This document shows, piece after piece, positions 52,316-61,778 of a stretch of 64,000 bases of DNA. The notes below the pieces were generated by a model that made no database searches, had not been told where the DNA came from, and saw only the letters and a program-made list of their open reading frames with translations. The position numbers and the translations under genes are program-made. The DNA is from JAGLON01 sp041394985 (lineage in GTDB: Bacteria; Zixibacteria; MSB-5A5; GN15; JAAZOE01). Every line of letters starts with the position of its first letter. Within the stretch, counting starts at the first letter, position 1. The stretch is taken from assembly GCA_041394985.1 (NCBI GenBank), contig JAWLBI010000001.1, positions 4,278,001 to 4,342,000 of the forward strand. Direction: 5' to 3'.

Positions 52316-53479
52316 TTATGCCGACCTGAGGGAATCGACAATATTCAGATACGCCGCCCGGATGGCCGGCAGTACCCCGCCGACGAATCCCATCACCAGT
52401 GCAAAAACCACCGCCGCGATGACGATATTCGTATTCAGGCTGAATCGAAATGCCACATCGGTGAAGGTACTCCAGTTCGTCGTAGACACCTCGACCAATT
52501 GCAAAAAGTACGATCCAACAATTCCGAATACGCCGCCCAGTAGCGATAGGACAACTGCTTCGAGTAGGAACGATGTTAATATTGCGAATCGGCCGAACCC
52601 GAGTGTCCGCAGTGTTCCGATTTCTCTTGTCCGGTTGGCCACTGCAGCATACATGGTAATCATCGCACCGACGATTGCGCCCAGACTGAAGATGACGCTG
52701 ATGATCATTCCCGTGATGCCCATAAAGGTGGAAAACATCTCGGATTGCTCCGCATAATACACTTTCTCTTTTTTGACATCCAGCGGAAGCCTCCGGTCGT
52801 CCTCGATGCGCTGTTTCAGAGCCGCAAACTGCGTCGTATCGGCCATGCGAAAGGTCAGCGAGGAATAGATTGGTCGTCTGAAGGCATCGGCCATTTGCTG
52901 ATACTCACCCCAGACTTCTGATTCGAACCCGGAGTCTTCTCCCTCAAAAACTCCGACTATCGTCCAGTTGCGAGCGCCGAAGCGGACTGTCTCGCCGAGA
53001 CCGCATCCCTTGAATTTCTCCGCGATCTTGCGACCGGCGATAATTTCGGATCCGGGATCCTGCCACATCCGCCCCTCGACGATTTTAACATCCGGGCGCA
53101 ACTCAAATGATTTTTCGGTGATACCCCGGACCGTAACATTGCCGTCCTCATTCGTCGCGCGAGTCGGAACCGTAATCAGAACAAAAACCTCGTGCGTGAT
53201 CAGAGGCGTTCCATCCTTGGCCTTGGCGATTTCCGGGAAGGTCTGAACTATTTGTCCCTGTTCCAGATTTATAATCGACATGACTTCCGATTGTGATGCC
53301 TTGCGGATACAAATGACATTATCGTCATTGCCGGTACTGACCAGCGTCTCGGTCATGCCGTTCGTGAGCATCTGTGACCCGCAGAATACGAAAACGACCA
53401 GGGCGATACCGAAAATCGTCAAACCTGATGTCACCTTGCGGTTCAGGATATTTCTGAATGTATAGCTTGGAGGAATCAT
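52316..53479 (-). CDS. FtsX-like ABC transporter permease (second copy)
   Basis: The 387-residue MacB/LolC-type permease has one N-terminal helix (about 17-37), a periplasmic MacB-PCD domain, and three C-terminal helices (about 255-275, 305-330, 355-375). The motif TREIGTLRTLGFGRFAI is diagnostic. It has no fused ATPase. It forms a pair with the permease at 53492. Confidence 0.9.
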   Translation of the reverse strand: MIPPSYTFRNILNRKVTSGLTIFGIALVVFVFCGSQMLTNGMTETLVSTGNDDNVICIRKASQSEVMSIINLEQGQIVQTFPEIAKAKDGTPLITHEVFVLITVPTRATNEDGNVTVRGITEKSFELRPDVKIVEGRMWQDPGSEIIAGRKIAEKFKGCGLGETVRFGARNWTIVGVFEGEDSGFESEVWGEYQQMADAFRRPIYSSLTFRMADTTQFAALKQRIEDDRRLPLDVKKEKVYYAEQSEMFSTFMGITGMIISVIFSLGAIVGAMITMYAAVANRTREIGTLRTLGFGRFAILTSFLLEAVVLSLLGGVFGIVGSYFLQLVEVSTTNWSTFTDVAFRFSLNTNIVIAAVVFALVMGFVGGVLPAIRAAYLNIVDSLRSA

Positions 53480-53491
53480 GATTCGTCCCTT

Positions 53492-54649
53492 TTAATCCAC
53501 TACTCGCAAACCGTCAACGATTCTTATGCGCAGCGCCCGCTGTATCGGGAAAATCGCCGCAATGAGACCGACAATGACAGCCGTTATCAAACAGACTATA
53601 AACGTTGTCGGTTCGACCGTAAATCCCGGGAAGAACTGCTTGAGTCCCTCCTTCGCGACATTCGCGGCCATTTCCAACAGTCCCATTCCGATAACACCGC
53701 CGATGATGGCAATCAACAGTGATTCACCCAGAATCAGACCTGCCAGATGATAGCCTCGGAAACCGAGTGTCTTCATAAACGCATTTTCAGAAATTCGCTC
53801 GCGAGCCGTCATCGTCATAGTGTTAACGAGCACCATCAGAATAACACCAATGATGAGGTACGATACGATTCGCAGGCCGAGAATAATCGCACTCGACAAT
53901 TCGATAAAGCTCATCTGAAATTCCTTTTCCGTCTCGGTTCTGGTCTCGGCCCAAGAGTTATCGAATTGTTTATCGACTGCGGCACTTATTTGCGCGGAAC
54001 GACTCGGATCATCGATTTGTAATGCGTACCAACCAACCTCACCGGCTCGTCCCGGTGACTGCTGTCGCATCGTCTCGTCAAGATAATCGTGGCGCATATA
54101 AAAAATCGTCTCATCCGTATCCGTCCGGGCGCCGGTGTAAATTCCTCGGATGATAAAATCCCAGTCCCCCGGATACACCGTTCCGATAAGCGTCACTTTA
54201 TCGCCGATCGACCATCCGAACCGGTCGGCCAGCCCCTGTCCGACAATTACCGCTTTCCGCTCATTCTTAAATGCCTCGAACTGCTCCGGGGAAATTAAAA
54301 ATTCCGGGAAGATATCGAAATAATTCGTGTGATCGATACAGAACTGCGGAAAGAAATTCGACGGATCCACATAGAAACCGCCGAACCAGTTGGCGTATGT
54401 CACCGCCTTGACGCCTTCGACCTTCAACAGTCGCTCTTTATACGACATGGGAAGTGTAAAAACGATGGAAACAGCGTGGCGGGTAATTAGTCTGTCGGGC
54501 GCCGCTGCCCTCGCCCCGGCATACCAGGCGGAAATGAATGTCTTGATGAGCCCGAAGGCCATCACCGCGAGGGCAATGCCGAGAATCGTCAAGAACGTCC
54601 GCAGCTTATGCCGAAAGGCGTTTTTATAAACCAATTTAAAGACTTTCAT
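53492..54649 (-). CDS. FtsX-like ABC transporter permease (first copy)
   Basis: The 385-residue protein has the same topology as its neighbour, with an N-terminal helix at about 15-35 and ARERISENAFMKTLGFRGYHL before the last helices. Its start overlaps the ATPase stop by four bases. The two permeases probably form a heterodimer in a MacB- or LolCDE-like mechanotransmitter. Confidence 0.9.
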   Translation of the reverse strand: MKVFKLVYKNAFRHKLRTFLTILGIALAVMAFGLIKTFISAWYAGARAAAPDRLITRHAVSIVFTLPMSYKERLLKVEGVKAVTYANWFGGFYVDPSNFFPQFCIDHTNYFDIFPEFLISPEQFEAFKNERKAVIVGQGLADRFGWSIGDKVTLIGTVYPGDWDFIIRGIYTGARTDTDETIFYMRHDYLDETMRQQSPGRAGEVGWYALQIDDPSRSAQISAAVDKQFDNSWAETRTETEKEFQMSFIELSSAIILGLRIVSYLIIGVILMVLVNTMTMTARERISENAFMKTLGFRGYHLAGLILGESLLIAIIGGVIGMGLLEMAANVAKEGLKQFFPGFTVEPTTFIVCLITAVIVGLIAAIFPIQRALRIRIVDGLRVVD

Positions 54650-55329
54650 CGGTCCAGCACTCCCTTGTTCAAATGGCGAATCAGTTCGGCCTTTTCGGCC
54701 GCACTCGGATCGTGCGTAACCATGATAATCGTCTTATTAAATTCCTTATTGAGCCGTCCCAGCAGCGTCATAATTTCCTCGGCCGACTGCTTATCCAGAT
54801 CACCGGTCGGCTCATCGGCGAGAATAATTGACGGATCGGATACGATGGCCCGCGCAATCGCAACGCGCTGTTCCTGACCGCCGGACAATTGCCGGGGATA
54901 ATGTTTCATCCTGTCACCCAATCCGACTATTGATAGGGCCGTCTCGACATGCTGGCGGCGCTCCTTTCCAGACAGATTGGTCAATAATAGCGGCAATTCG
55001 ACGTTCTCGTATGCCGTGAGAACCGGGAGCAGATTATAAAATTGAAAGACAAATCCGATATGCCGGGATCGCCACTTGGCCATATCGCCATCGGATAAGC
55101 GGGAAATATCCTCTCCGGCCACGGATAAATGGCCCGCCGTCGGTTGATCAATACCGGCAAGCAGATTCAATAGTGTTGTTTTACCCGACCCGGATGGTCC
55201 CATCAGGGCCAAGAATTGCCCGGTCGGTACATCCAGATCGATTCCGTGCAAAACGGGTATTTCCATCGCCCCGCGAAAATATGATTTCGTCACACCGGAG
55301 AGCTTAACCATTGTCTCAGACATACACAT
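54646..55329 (-). CDS. ABC transporter ATP-binding protein (LolD/MacB class)
   Basis: The 227-residue protein has Walker A GPSGSGKTTLL, Q-loop, signature LSGGQEQRVAIARAI, Walker B IILADEPTGDLD and an H-loop His in MVTHD. The start may be 55329 or the ATG at 55323. Follows the adaptor by seven bases and overlaps the next permease. Confidence 0.93.
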   Translation of the reverse strand: MCMSETMVKLSGVTKSYFRGAMEIPVLHGIDLDVPTGQFLALMGPSGSGKTTLLNLLAGIDQPTAGHLSVAGEDISRLSDGDMAKWRSRHIGFVFQFYNLLPVLTAYENVELPLLLTNLSGKERRQHVETALSIVGLGDRMKHYPRQLSGGQEQRVAIARAIVSDPSIILADEPTGDLDKQSAEEIMTLLGRLNKEFNKTIIMVTHDPSAAEKAELIRHLNKGVLDR

Positions 55330-55336
55330 CTATCCC

Positions 55337-56530
55337 TTATTGAGAAATTTCTATTTTGTCGCCAGATTTCAGGCCACCCGGGGGAGACAGCACAACAGTC
55401 TGTCCCGCCGACAGTCCCGATACGATTTCGGTTTCATCTCCCATCCGACGACCGATAGTGATCGCCTGCTGCGAGACATATTCGCCGTCGACGACAAATG
55501 CCACCGTCTGGCCGTCTCGGGATGTAATCGCACCATGATCCACGACTAATACGGGCTCGACATATTGATCCTCGCCGGATTTCTCCGGAAGGAAATTCAC
55601 GCGCGCCGACATTTCCGGCAATACCTTGTCATCCAGATTGGAAAACGCAACTTTGACCATCACGGTCGCCCGCGAGCGATCCGCAGTAGGAACAATTTTC
55701 TTGACGAATCCGGCATAAGTCACATCCGGATAGGCGTCTAAAATGATTTCACACGGCGCGCCGATCTTAACCTTTTGAATATTCGACTCGGACACATCGG
55801 CCTCGACCTCCAGTGACCGCATATCCGCAATCGTTACGACTGCGCCCCGGGAAGATGCCGACGATGCAAATGGCGCGACCATTTCACCGACATCGGCATT
55901 TTTTGTCAGGACTGTTCCATCAAACGGCGCCTTGATAATTGTGTACTCAAGGTCCACTTCGGCGGCTCGCACAGCCGCCCGCGACGCCTTTACGGATGCC
56001 GCCGCCTTGGCAAACGCGGCAGTGGCTGCTTCCACGACTTCAGCAGTCGTATAATCGGATTCCCTGAGTTTTATCTGCCGCCGCAGGTTGAGCTCCGTCT
56101 CGATCGAATCGGCCAGGGACAAGCTCAGATTCGCCTCGGCAATTGCAAGCTGCGCCTTGATATCTTCGTTGTACAACTCGGCCAGTACTTCATCTTTCGT
56201 GACGACATCGCCCTCTTCGACGTTGAGGACCCGCAGTCGCCCGGTCGCTTTCGATGCGACCGCCGCCTTTACCTGGGCGACGACATAGCCGGTCGCCACC
56301 AACTCCGCTGTAGCATTACTGCCGGTAATCGTATAGGCCGTGGCCGTCCGAACCTTCAGTGACGGGCGGATTTCTCGAATCGATGCCTGATAGGCAAAAT
56401 ATCCGATAATGATCACCGGAACCCAGAGAAGGTGGAGCCATCGCTTCCATCGGCCGGGGGGTTTTGTTTTTTTTGAGCGGTCTATTTTCAATGCGGATAA
56501 ATCCGCACCATGAGCATTCGAATCCGTCAT
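55337..56530 (-). CDS. periplasmic adaptor (membrane fusion) protein
   Basis: The 397-residue HlyD/MacA-type adaptor has an inner-membrane anchor (about 33-49), a lipoyl half (VASKATGRLRVLNVEEGDVV), a short Ala-rich coiled coil (about 125-190), the second lipoyl half (YTIIKAPFDGTVLTKNADVG) and beta-barrel/MP domains. It heads the operon adaptor-ATPase-permease-permease-YkuD. No TolC-like gene here. SD AGGTGA. Confidence 0.9.
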   Translation of the reverse strand: MTDSNAHGADLSALKIDRSKKTKPPGRWKRWLHLLWVPVIIIGYFAYQASIREIRPSLKVRTATAYTITGSNATAELVATGYVVAQVKAAVASKATGRLRVLNVEEGDVVTKDEVLAELYNEDIKAQLAIAEANLSLSLADSIETELNLRRQIKLRESDYTTAEVVEAATAAFAKAAASVKASRAAVRAAEVDLEYTIIKAPFDGTVLTKNADVGEMVAPFASSASSRGAVVTIADMRSLEVEADVSESNIQKVKIGAPCEIILDAYPDVTYAGFVKKIVPTADRSRATVMVKVAFSNLDDKVLPEMSARVNFLPEKSGEDQYVEPVLVVDHGAITSRDGQTVAFVVDGEYVSQQAITIGRRMGDETEIVSGLSAGQTVVLSPPGGLKSGDKIEISQ

Positions 56531-56702
56531 ACATTCACCTGAAGTCTAAAGCTGCGCGTGTGCTGCCCTATTATACATAAAATGGCGACCATCGCCATCA
56601 CATATTCTCTCAACCTACGAATCAGGGCAGAAAAGGTTGCCGCCGAAACGACGGCCACATTATTCGCTCGTAAGTATACTATTTTCTTATTGTTAATGCA
56701 AT

Positions 56703-56732
56703 ACTCCGCCGGCGTATCTTATCCGGCGGAGT
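56703..56732. terminator. hairpin downstream of GlpX-like gene
   Basis: ACTCCGCCGG (56703-56712) and CCGGCGGAGT (56723-56732) make a 10-bp stem. The T-rich tail is on the plus strand, but only the minus-strand gene ends here, so its function is uncertain. Confidence 0.45.
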
Positions 56733-56760
56733 TTTGTTCTGATATTTTGACTTGTGCCGA

Positions 56761-58437
56761 TTAATCTGAATTGACGAACCAGTGCGATGCCAGCCGCTCG
56801 GTCACCTCGACGATTTCCTTATTCCGCTCGCTTAAGGCATCGCGCTCGATCAAGCCATGGATCGCATTATGCAATAATACCATTTTATCGCGAACCGGTA
56901 TCAACGCCGGATAATACTCATTGTTGAAGAAAATCCGGAACCGCTCGGATAAAAATTCATCATCCAGCATGCCGCCGATGACTTTCTCCAAATCGCCGCC
57001 TTCGAGGTCGTACAGTTGCTCCTTGGGCGGAACCATGAGACCAATCGAATACTGGAGACTCTGCTTGGCCTTGAATTCCATCGACCAGCACTGCATGATG
57101 CCAAGAGATGTGATGACGACGACTGTTACTTTCACCGTACGGCCTTCGTGATTTGCCTGCACCCCCTTGGCCATCGGAACATAATAATTATCGGTGATGG
57201 ATCCGAAGGCGCTGATGCCGCCGGCAAACGGGTCTTCCATGATATCGAAGATCGTGAAGTACGGTTTGCGCTCGAACCTGGCATCCTGAATCGTCATGAA
57301 CTCTTCTTCGGTAAAATGGAATCGCTCTTTCCATCTCTCATCCGGTGTCAAATTCGGATTGGTCAACACCGTCTGGCTGGTTAACATGCCCAGCGCCTGG
57401 CCGCCTCGCCAGACCAATGGCAGTGCGCCCAGCGCCCACTCAGCGCTGCCGCCGATTTCACCGATCATCGAGTTCAATTCACGTCCGTCCGGGAAGTGTA
57501 AACCATCCAGCCCTAACACTAATCCCGGCATCAGGTCACCGTCCTGATCGAACGGCGTCGCGATTCCGGCCTTATGCAGTTTTTCGAACGCCGGTGTGTG
57601 ACGAGGGCGATCCAGGAAAAAGGCGCTCAAGTCCTCTATTTGCTTGGCCGGATGATAGGATTCCGCTATAATCTTGGCGGCACCCAACAGTCCCTCTTCG
57701 CGCGGATTAAATTCCTTGAAATACCCACCGCTGGCCCAGCGTTGGACATAAATATCCGGAAGATGTCGTTTGACACCCGATTCGGTCACGAACAGTGCGG
57801 TCATACTGGAGTGAATTCCCTTGACCGATTTCGTCGTTCCCTCGACAACGTCACTGCCCATGGACAACAACGTAACATTCTGCGGCATGGCCAAGCCATA
57901 CTGTGACCGGTGGCGTTCCTTGCCGAAGACGGCGCCGACCGCAATCGTCGGATTGCCGCCCGGCTCCTTACCCGGCTTGGCTCGCGCGCCTTCCGTGATC
58001 GTCGATTCGATGAGCACTTCCTCGCCGACGGGCAGCGTCTCCGTCGTCGTCTGTAAAACTTCGGATATCACCTGAGCCGCTGTTCTGTCATTGGCGCGCT
58101 TGAGTTTATTGGTCAATTCTTTTGTGACATGCTCTTTCGGGACTTTGTTCAGGCTTCCGCACCCGTGCAGGCCGACGGCGATTGCGGATAAGGCGGCAGA
58201 GAGAATAACCGACTGCCGCAACTGCCGATTGCGAAGCGCCCCCAGGTTGGACTTTTCATTTACCTTATCGCTGAGCGTGTAAATCGTGCAGGTTTTCAGC
58301 TCCATATCATAATTACCGAGAGCCGCTTTGTGCCGATGATTGAATTCGACGATTTGATCCGCCGTAAATTTGTCTTCTGCACTGGGCCCCTCGTATACCA
58401 GCCGCTTGTCGGCAATATTGAACAATAAATCACTCAT
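56761..58437 (-). CDS. divergent class II fructose-bisphosphatase (GlpX)-like protein
   Basis: Start ATG 58437 (MSDLLFNIADKRLVYEG) has GGAAG upstream. The 558-residue protein contains a GlpX-like core: an EVLIESTITEGARAKPG segment matching the family's GEGExDE region, GSDVVEGTTKSVKG matching DPIDGTT (Glu for the second Asp), LPDIYVQ, DQDGDLMPG and IGGSAEWALGAL. It has about 140 extra N-terminal residues with a possible membrane segment (about 75-95) and a long C-terminal extension. Sugar bisphosphatase activity is plausible but unproven. Confidence 0.6.
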   Translation of the reverse strand: MSDLLFNIADKRLVYEGPSAEDKFTADQIVEFNHRHKAALGNYDMELKTCTIYTLSDKVNEKSNLGALRNRQLRQSVILSAALSAIAVGLHGCGSLNKVPKEHVTKELTNKLKRANDRTAAQVISEVLQTTTETLPVGEEVLIESTITEGARAKPGKEPGGNPTIAVGAVFGKERHRSQYGLAMPQNVTLLSMGSDVVEGTTKSVKGIHSSMTALFVTESGVKRHLPDIYVQRWASGGYFKEFNPREEGLLGAAKIIAESYHPAKQIEDLSAFFLDRPRHTPAFEKLHKAGIATPFDQDGDLMPGLVLGLDGLHFPDGRELNSMIGEIGGSAEWALGALPLVWRGGQALGMLTSQTVLTNPNLTPDERWKERFHFTEEEFMTIQDARFERKPYFTIFDIMEDPFAGGISAFGSITDNYYVPMAKGVQANHEGRTVKVTVVVITSLGIMQCWSMEFKAKQSLQYSIGLMVPPKEQLYDLEGGDLEKVIGGMLDDEFLSERFRIFFNNEYYPALIPVRDKMVLLHNAIHGLIERDALSERNKEIVEVTERLASHWFVNSD

Positions 58438-58564
58438 GGGTAACTTCCGCCTCACTGTCCTATGCTATCAGTTTAATATCAAAGATATTTTCATCTTTAT
58501 TGCCAAGAGTACGAAATGATATTCAGCTATCGCAACAGAAAAAAGTATCGTCCGGTTCCTCAAA

Positions 58565-59740
58565 CTATAAAAGATACGAAAGCCCGAGAACCAGCGCAAA
58601 TACTATCAACGTGGCCCATATCAGTCCCAGAATGAGTCTCCGAATTGACGTACGGAAAAACTCACATGTCACCACCACACAGGGGTGTGCAGGCGACATG
58701 ATATACCCGAAATACACGCCGACATACAACAGGGCAAAAATCCCTGGCGAAATCGAATTCCCCGACCCTAAATAGATCGGAATGATAATCGAGGCCGGTA
58801 ATTGCACACGCCCGGTAAATAATCCTAACAGGAATCCTGCCGTCACCGAGAGCGGTAGAAGCGGCAGCGGCAATTGCGCAATCGCCTCGCCCGCATTCGT
58901 TTGCTCGAATATGTGCTGATACAGAAACATCCCGATGATAATCAGCGAAAAATTCCACGGCTTCGCCTTTTTTATAAGCGGCACGATATCACATCGCTTC
59001 TTGCTGAATGCTAATGAAAGAACTATAGCCGTCACAACGCCTATAAGGGTTGCAACCGCGCCCATGTCGATCCCTTTTTTCAGCGAAAAATCCAAAATCG
59101 GCGCAATCGTGATAATGATAAGCGGCACGAACAACTTCCGGGCGGAAAACTCGCCGACAAACCGAGGCGTCCCGGTCACACGGCGCAGGAAAAACCAATA
59201 TCCTAATATAGCTGCCAGCACCGCAAACGGGACGATATAGAGAATAGCAACATAAATATCGAGGTTGGACATCCTTGTGGCGACTATCAACGCCGGTTCC
59301 AGCGGATAAATCAGAATAAACAGGTGCCGGTACCAGACATTGATGAGCGCCTTCAACTCACCGGAGACGCCCTCGCCGGCCCGGTCGACAATCGGCGCCG
59401 ATAGCAGCGCTCCGCCGGGCATTGGCAACAATCCCATGAGGGCTGCCGAGAATGGTAAAACGAATCGCCGAGAAAAGCGCACATTGTTTATCAGGTCATC
59501 GATCTGGCCGCTCTGCTTCATAGTCCCGCCCAGGAGCGGAATCAATCCCATCGCTACGGCCAGTATTAATATCGTCGGATTCAATACCGTCAGCCGAATC
59601 TGCTCGATCACGGCTGATATCGGAATCGCAAACAATCCCAGGACGACCGCCCCGAAAATCAGTCCCAGCGGCAGGTTTTTCCGCGATATCAGCAGAATCA
59701 CCGCCAGGGATAATACAAACCCGGCCCATAGCATAGTCAT
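58565..59740 (-). CDS. DUF401-family integral membrane protein
   Basis: A 391-residue protein from ATG 59740 with about ten helices; MGLLPMPGGALLSAP is the DUF401 hallmark (about residues 98-112), and GRVQLPASIIIP and SPAHPCVV are also family-like. It is probably an anion or small-molecule permease related to the ion transporter superfamily. No Shine-Dalgarno; see the promoter next to it. Confidence 0.85.
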   Translation of the reverse strand: MTMLWAGFVLSLAVILLISRKNLPLGLIFGAVVLGLFAIPISAVIEQIRLTVLNPTILILAVAMGLIPLLGGTMKQSGQIDDLINNVRFSRRFVLPFSAALMGLLPMPGGALLSAPIVDRAGEGVSGELKALINVWYRHLFILIYPLEPALIVATRMSNLDIYVAILYIVPFAVLAAILGYWFFLRRVTGTPRFVGEFSARKLFVPLIIITIAPILDFSLKKGIDMGAVATLIGVVTAIVLSLAFSKKRCDIVPLIKKAKPWNFSLIIIGMFLYQHIFEQTNAGEAIAQLPLPLLPLSVTAGFLLGLFTGRVQLPASIIIPIYLGSGNSISPGIFALLYVGVYFGYIMSPAHPCVVVTCEFFRTSIRRLILGLIWATLIVFALVLGLSYLL

Positions 59741-59746
59741 GGCCGT

Positions 59747-59775
59747 AGTATTGTGCAAACAAGGCCGGAAATCAA
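59747..59775 (-). promoter_or_regulatory. promoter for leaderless DUF401 transcript
   Basis: Minus strand TTGATT (59770-59775), 17 bases, AATACT (59747-59752). ATG 59740 is six bases downstream. Confidence 0.45.
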
Positions 59776-59881
59776 TGCCTGACACAAAGATAATTACTTA
59801 TTTGCCTTTGGGAGAAAATGCCGTATGTTTATGTATAAAGACCAATAAGAGCATTGACTGAAATCCAGGAGTTTTTCCAAT

Positions 59882-61072
59882 ATGACGCGCTTCATCCTGC
59901 CGGTGCTGACCTGTATTATCTTCCTCTTTTCGACTATTCAATCCATCGAACTAATCGAGACACTCGACGAGGCGAAATCCCTGTCGGCCGCCTCCGGCAA
60001 GCCGATATTGATTGAATTCTATCGCGAGGACTGTGAATACTGCGCCAAGGCGGCCGAGGAGGAACAGCGCAATACCGATATACAGGACGCGCTCAAGGAT
60101 TTTCTCTATGTCAAACTCTGTGTCCAATACGGCGAAGGCGAGGCGCTCGTCGATACCTACAAGGTCGGCAGCACATTCCCCCTGTACATAGTCGCCAATG
60201 CCCGCGGCGAGGTCATCTCGCGATGGGCCGGATTCGGCGGGGCCCAGCGGCAAATCAGTTCGCTGAAAACGGCATTGCGCGATCAGACTTCGGTTGAGGA
60301 ACGCACGGCGCGCTTCCAGTCCGCCCCGAACTTCCGCGACGCCCTCGTGCTCGCGAAATATTATTCCGACTCCCAGCAAAATGAGGACGCCGTCAAATAT
60401 TACCGGTTGGCCGAGAAATACAGCAAGGGCGGCCGCGCCGATTACTCCTATCAGATATTCTCAAACACCGCGAATCTCGTCTGGTACGATACCTGGTCGT
60501 TCGATTCGGTGCTTAAAGCCGCCGATGCCGTCATGGAGAACAAACTTAATACGAAGGATATTATAAACTGCGTCACCGTCCTCTGCCGTGTGGCTCGGCG
60601 CGCCGATAAAACCGACGAATTAAAGCCGTATATGTACGCGGCCCTTGAAGCAACCAACGGTACAACCGATGAAAGCCTCCGCGCCAAACATTATGAGCTG
60701 GCCATCGACACTATCCTATACATCACCAAAGATATCGGAGCGGCCCTTCGCGTCAAAGAAGCGACCCTCGGTGACAATTGGCAAAACGATCCGAAGAAAT
60801 TTTATCCTTACACGCGCTGGTGCCTGGAGCGCGAGATTAATCTTGTTAAGGCGGAACAGTTCGCCCGCACGGCCGTCGACCGGGTTAACCCGGGAGCTTT
60901 CAAGGCGCAGGTACTTCACACACTGGCCTGTATATTGGATATTCGAGGCAAATACGATGAAGCCGTCCGATTTATCGAGCTGGCGACTCAGGAGGACCCG
61001 GCCAACTCATTCTACGCCTCGGAATACGACCGCATTCTGGCCGACTGGTCAACCGCCGAGAGCAAAAAATAA
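59882..61072 (+). CDS. secreted thioredoxin-fold protein with TPR-like tail
   Basis: The 396-residue protein has a signal peptide (to about IQSIE), a thioredoxin domain (about 25-135) with active-site CEYC (in REDCEYCAK) and cis-Pro in STFPLYIV, then helical repeats resembling TPRs (DALVLAKYYSDSQQNEDAVKYYR and a final ACILDIRGKYDEAVRFI unit). It probably reduces or isomerises periplasmic disulfides. Partner unknown. SD CAGGAG. Confidence 0.85.
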   Translation: MTRFILPVLTCIIFLFSTIQSIELIETLDEAKSLSAASGKPILIEFYREDCEYCAKAAEEEQRNTDIQDALKDFLYVKLCVQYGEGEALVDTYKVGSTFPLYIVANARGEVISRWAGFGGAQRQISSLKTALRDQTSVEERTARFQSAPNFRDALVLAKYYSDSQQNEDAVKYYRLAEKYSKGGRADYSYQIFSNTANLVWYDTWSFDSVLKAADAVMENKLNTKDIINCVTVLCRVARRADKTDELKPYMYAALEATNGTTDESLRAKHYELAIDTILYITKDIGAALRVKEATLGDNWQNDPKKFYPYTRWCLEREINLVKAEQFARTAVDRVNPGAFKAQVLHTLACILDIRGKYDEAVRFIELATQEDPANSFYASEYDRILADWSTAESKK

Positions 61073-61108
61073 TCATCGACCTTTTATTCCTTGATTGAAC
61101 CCGAATCG

Positions 61109-61127
61109 TTTCTTACCATGTAAGAAA
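61109..61127. promoter_or_regulatory. operator-like palindrome upstream of folE
   Basis: TTTCTTAC (61109-61116), CAT, GTAAGAAA (61120-61127): perfect 8-bp inverted repeat 89 bases before the folE ATG. No T run follows, so an operator is more likely than a terminator, though it also sits downstream of the thioredoxin-TPR gene. Confidence 0.5.
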
Positions 61128-61215
61128 TCTGTTGCGTTGTGAACACTTTTTTCTTCGATTACGGCTGTGATGCGTAATACAGGAAGGAACGCTTAACTAT
61201 TTTGGAGATACAATA

Positions 61216-61767
61216 ATGCCTGAAATGGATGAACTCTACCGCATGCTGTTGCTTTCAGTAGGTGAGGATCCCAACCGGGACGGCCTCAGAAAAACGCCCC
61301 AAAGAGCCGCCCGCGCCTTTCAGTTTCTGACCAAGGGTTATAAAGAAGACATCGGTCAACTGATCAATGACGCGCTGTTCGAATCGGAAAACAAGGAAAT
61401 GGTCGTCGTGAAAAACATCGAGCTGTATTCGATGTGCGAACACCACCTTCTGCCGTTTATCGGCAAGGCGCATGTCGGCTATATTCCGAACGGCAAAGTC
61501 CTTGGGCTATCGAAAATCGCCCGTCTGGTCGATGCCTTCGGCCGCCGCCTGCAAATTCAGGAAAATCTGACCAAGCAGATCGCCGAGACGATTCAGGAGT
61601 ATACCGGAGCCCTCGGCGTGGCCGTCGTTGTCGAGGCCCAGCATCTCTGTATGATGATGCGCGGGGTAGAAAAACAGAATTCGGTCATGACGACCTCCTG
61701 CCTGCTCGGCGAACTTCATGACGACCCGGCGACCAGATCCGAATTCCTGCATCTTATCGATAAATAG
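61216..61767 (+). CDS. folE: GTP cyclohydrolase I
   Basis: The 183-residue enzyme converts GTP to 7,8-dihydroneopterin triphosphate. Zinc and catalytic residues are in SMCEHHLLPF and in EAQHLCMMMRGV; KIARLVDAFGRRLQ is also diagnostic. GGAGA lies before the ATG. It is the first gene of a three-gene set with a PTPS fusion (11-base gap) and an SDR, pointing to pterin-cofactor rather than only folate synthesis. Confidence 0.96.
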   Translation: MPEMDELYRMLLLSVGEDPNRDGLRKTPQRAARAFQFLTKGYKEDIGQLINDALFESENKEMVVVKNIELYSMCEHHLLPFIGKAHVGYIPNGKVLGLSKIARLVDAFGRRLQIQENLTKQIAETIQEYTGALGVAVVVEAQHLCMMMRGVEKQNSVMTTSCLLGELHDDPATRSEFLHLIDK

Positions 61768-61778
61768 GCGGATGCACG

